Below, piece by piece: positions 60,074-64,000 of a stretch of 64,000 bases of DNA. Each line of letters starts with the position of its first letter. Positions within the stretch are counted from its first letter, which is position 1. The notes under the pieces are model-generated. The model worked only from the letters and a program-made list of their open reading frames with translations, had not been told where the DNA came from and made no database searches. The stretch comes from Ophthalmolycus amberensis (Eukaryota > Chordata > Actinopteri > Perciformes > Zoarcidae), in the NCBI GenBank assembly GCA_024529925.1, contig JAFEUB010001124.1, positions 310,001-374,000 of the forward strand, written 5' to 3'. Position numbers and translations under genes: made by a program.

Positions 60074-63000
60074 CAGTATGTTGTGCACACCAAAGAGCAA
60101 ACCTGAATCCTTTTTCTAGTGTTCAATCTCTGATCTAAGTGATCTAATTGGTTGCAGGTGTTTTCACAGGTGCAGGTGATTAATAACTGAGTGGTGTTTC
60201 ACTGTCAGTGGTTAAAAATGTCTCATGTAGATCAAACTGTAAAGCAGACGGTGTGCTAATGGTTCATCATACCTGGTCAACAGGCTACATGAGTTAGTGG
60301 TCCTTAATCTTGTGACACAATTACCAGTTCATCACAGACAACAAACATCCCTTGAGAAAGACTGTTATACAATGAAGCTGTGGGGTCTGACATGAACCAG
60401 CTGAGGGCAGCAAATCCTGTTAAATGAATATCTCCATTGTGAAGCCATTTAAATGTCACGCCCTTCAAAAAATAATGAGAACAAATGACATTTCAACCTC
60501 ATACCAGAAATAACAAGTTTAAAGTTCAACTTAAGGAGAATAAATGATTCCACGTCACTTTTTGGAAGTTGTTCTACTTCTCATGACCTAATTCCGATTT
60601 GATTTAAAAAAGATGAAACCTAAATAAAGTAGTTGGTAACCTCTGGGACACTGGGTGGAAATGTGTGAAACTGAGTTTATATATGTAGATGAAATGTATT
60701 TGTATTGTTACAACTGAACCAAATGGCTTCCAAATATAATCTGCAGTTAATATTGTTGCAGGTATCTCAAACATACATTTTCCAACATGTTTTAAATGTT
60801 AGCTCAGTGTACAAAGGCAGAAAGACATTTAAAAAAAGTAAACCTATTGTCAAATATCAGAATATTTAGTTTTTTTCCTACAAGTTGATCATTAAAGTTA
60901 AAGTACCATGTTTATGATCAGCATAGAGGTAGACTGACCTGGCACAAATCTGATTCCCCATGAGTGTATCCTCAATCTACAAGATGTATCGATTAGTGCC
61001 TCATCCCCTCCCGTTTCTTTCCAATCTAGCATTGACCAGGCAAGAATCAAGCCACTAAGCAGTTAGAGGTTATTGATGTGAAAGCTCTCGCTGCACACTG
61101 CACACGTCTGCCTTCATAAAATGCAGGATTCCAGAGGAAAACAGCTCTGGCTGGTAGTGAGTCACACCTAAGTGATTTCTGCAGTACTTACAGAACTAAC
61201 CATTCCCGGAAGCCCTTTGTCATTGGATAGAAAGACAGGAAAACACATTCCGCTGGAGGCCGCCTCAGCATGCAGCAGCCAGACCTGACTCCCTGAATGG
61301 GATTGTTTTTGTTTTTATTTTACTGTAATTCTTTCACTAGAATAATTATGATTCTGATCTTGCTGGTTTGTATCAAGAGCAGGCAGGCCTGGACACGTGT
61401 GTGCAGTAAATGGCTGGAGTTTATCGACCCAACTCAACCACTGTTTGCCTCTCATGAAAACCACGTCCTCAAAAGCTTCTTTTTCATATATTTTGAAATA
61501 GAACTAGATCAGTGTCTTTAAAGTATACTGCATTTTGGACACTGGGAGGTTTTCAAAGTATATGTTTTTATTTGCCCTAGGCCCTATATTGTAAAATATC
61601 TGCAGGTATATTCATTGTAGCTTTTCAGAATAAAGATTAAATTAATCTCAAATACCTGCTTTTTCTTGGCACTTTTTTTCACATTTTAAAATCTCTATTT
61701 CAACATATTCTAAAGTATATGTGCATTCTATTCATTTACTTTGCCTGACAGATACTGTATGTAATGCTATAGTGTTCTCAGCACAGGCAGTGTATGAAAT
61801 AATAATTTTCTTCTTGAAAGTAGCGCCAATGCTGTGATTCAACTGGTAAAATAGTTTACAAGCATTAACCCCATTCTGTCCCATCCTATGTGGTCTATTG
61901 TATGCGCTGAGTCAGGCGCTGTAACACGAGCCTGCTAAGTGTATGTGTGTGTCTGTGTCAGAGAGTGTATTGACCAAACAGTGACTTCACCATTAAGGTG
62001 AGCCACACTGCTTCCTCAGCAGCTTAGCAATGGAAGCTCAGCTCAGGCCTTCTCAGTGGTGCTTACATTTAGTCCACAAACAAGACTTCATTGATGAAAA
62101 GAGCTCACAATGCTGCTGTAGGCATGCAAACAGAGAGTAAACCTCTTTAAAGATGTAGGATCGAATGACATAATAATAAGGGGGACAAGAACAAGCCCAT
62201 AAATGTCATCTTTGATTCAGTTTAGTTCCGTTTTTAAACTGAAGCTAAGGTTCCTCAGATCATTCTTGAGCAGAAACTCTTTCAGTGCTCAGGAAATGGA
62301 AACATTGACATTTCAGTGTGCAAACCCCTTCTGCTGATGAAGAACATCTGACTCTGTAAAAGCTCAAAACTAGCCACTAAATGGACCTTGTCGTTAGATT
62401 GTTTCACATTGAACTGACATGTTTCTACTGCCGCTTTATACATATCAATATATCAATATATTACCCCTAATAACACAGATATAGTGGGTGATCACACCTC
62501 ATACAGCAACAATACCTCATCACGCACCAGAGTGTGGAAGTGATAAAAGAACCTGCGTCACAGGTTATTGCTTATCCAAGAAACCTGATTTCCAAACATC
62601 ATAAGTGCTTCCTGCAATTTGAGGCTTTTCCCATCAGCGCTCAGTCATACCGTCTCCCCATACACCGGCAAATTACTTTTTATTGTTGGACGGCTTCCAA
62701 CAACAGGCTCCACTGTGTGGAAATCAGCCACAGAGATGGTATCTCTCCACATTTCTATGGTCAGCACATGAAGACAGAGGAAAAGTGTGTGAAATGAACA
62801 CTGGATATTTACCCAGTGACTTCCTGCGTCCTGCTTATCATGGGCCGTATAAAAACAATTGTAGTTCTCACAGCAAACAAAAAAAAGGAAACAAACTTTT
62901 CCAGGCCAATGAAAGTGTCTTTTTCCTGCATTGATTCCCTCAGTGTTTGTGTTTTCGCTCTACATGTGTGCTTGTATGTGCTTTGTGTATGCATGCATGT

Positions 63001-64000
63001 ATGGTGCGGGTGTGACGGTGGCTGATGAAATATTCACCTGTTCTTCACATACATAATGCAGTAATGCTTCTGCACACAGAACTCATTTGCCTACAAACAG
63101 AGTTTGTCACTCCTGACTTTCAGCTTTCTCTTTTTTTTTAAAATTGGTAATGTAATTACTAATGTAATGTTATTACTTTCAACTTCCCTTTATGGCAGGT
63201 AACAACAGCTTTGTACCCTTAAATGGTGGGGAACCTTGTGGTACTTGTGTTTGCTCAGTTCCCATAGTCTCATATACTTAAGCATGCATACTCAACCTTT
63301 ATAGCAACTTGCATGTCATTTCCAGCAGATAAATGCAGAAACGAAACAATAAACATGGAACAAAAACTTTGTAAACACAGAAACAAGAGTTTGCTGCATG
63401 TATTCATGTCTGTCCTCCAAGTAGCACTCAGTCAAGCAAAGATTGGTCAATATAGCTTTTATTTCAGCAAATCATACATACACTGTAAAAAAATGCATCT
63501 GTATCATAACCTTAAAACACATCAGAGCTGTGATGACAGTGTGTGATTGGTTGAGAGTGGCTACAGTGTCTGAGGTCATCAAAATGATTTGCATGTCATC
63601 ACACTCACGAAACAGCACACTTTAAAACTGAAACACTTTCCGGTTCCTAAAGTGAATTGAAATTCCAAGTTAAAAGGAATGAAGGGAGCAAAAAAACAAA
63701 ACGATTGGACAGTTAGATGGCACTTTTCAGGTCTTAACATGGAATTTCAACAGATGTTTGATTCAAAATGAAGCCCGAAGGCAGATTAATAATTGAAAAT
63801 GAACATAGGAGCTAATCTAATCCCAGGTCTGCATAAACAGTCACAGGACCTGTCAAGAATACACAAATCTGGGATCAGTTTCAGTTCTCAACCCTGACAG
63901 ATATACACTATAAGTAGTTAGAGCAGATCAGGTAAATCAAGCTTTTAAAACAAAGTAAGAGCAAAACACTGTAAGATAATCATCTTTCTTTCATATAAAG
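59476..64000. other. Region downstream of slc44a1
   Basis: AT-rich, no supported gene. The part from about 59630 to 60340 has a texture resembling a decayed dispersed repeat, but ends and TSDs could not be made out. The compound TC/TA array is listed separately. Confidence 0.5.
60034..60073. repeat. Compound (TC)n(TA)n microsatellite
   Basis: About 8 TC units followed directly by about 11 TA units, downstream of slc44a1. The TA block is self-complementary. Confidence 0.9.

Overview
The window looks like nuclear DNA from a ray-finned (teleost) fish. Its genes are split into exons with GT-AG introns, it carries many (GT)n microsatellites, and it holds several dispersed repeat types typical of teleosts. 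No prokaryotic, viral, tRNA or rRNA gene was seen. All gene identities come from reading the translated exons and comparing them with remembered vertebrate families; no search was run.

Two genes are recognisable, arranged head to head. On the minus strand, from about 40.8 kb towards position 1, lies the 5' half of dlc1 (deleted in liver cancer 1, a RhoGAP of the SAM-RhoGAP-START class). The long-isoform coding exons are at 40809-38792 (ATG at 40742), 34346-34212, 33872-33759 and 20470-20437, and their phases agree. The SAM, RhoGAP and START exons were not found and probably lie beyond position 1. Two further minus-strand exons have phases that fit alternative dlc1 transcripts: a terminal exon with its own stop (30223-30023), and a first exon with its own ATG (12623-12506). 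On the plus strand, from 51312 to 58971, lies a complete 16-exon slc44a1 (choline transporter-like protein 1, about 649 residues), with a polyadenylation signal at 59455.

Between the two genes (about 40.8-51.3 kb) and downstream of slc44a1 (59.5-64 kb) no further gene could be supported. The dlc1 introns hold a 704-bp hAT-type MITE with a perfect 8-bp target duplication (22236-22939), a 324-bp piggyBac-type MITE containing a minisatellite (9085-9408), degenerate foldback repeats, and many microsatellites.

Points worth a second look: one extra base in the large dlc1 exon; one extra base in slc44a1 exon 14, where an alternative acceptor 10 nt downstream restores the frame; the alternative dlc1 exons; a 28-bp exact copy of dlc1 coding sequence in non-coding DNA; a 16-bp perfect hairpin; a 24-bp perfect palindrome; and a tetranucleotide repeat that replaces the polypyrimidine tract at an slc44a1 splice acceptor.
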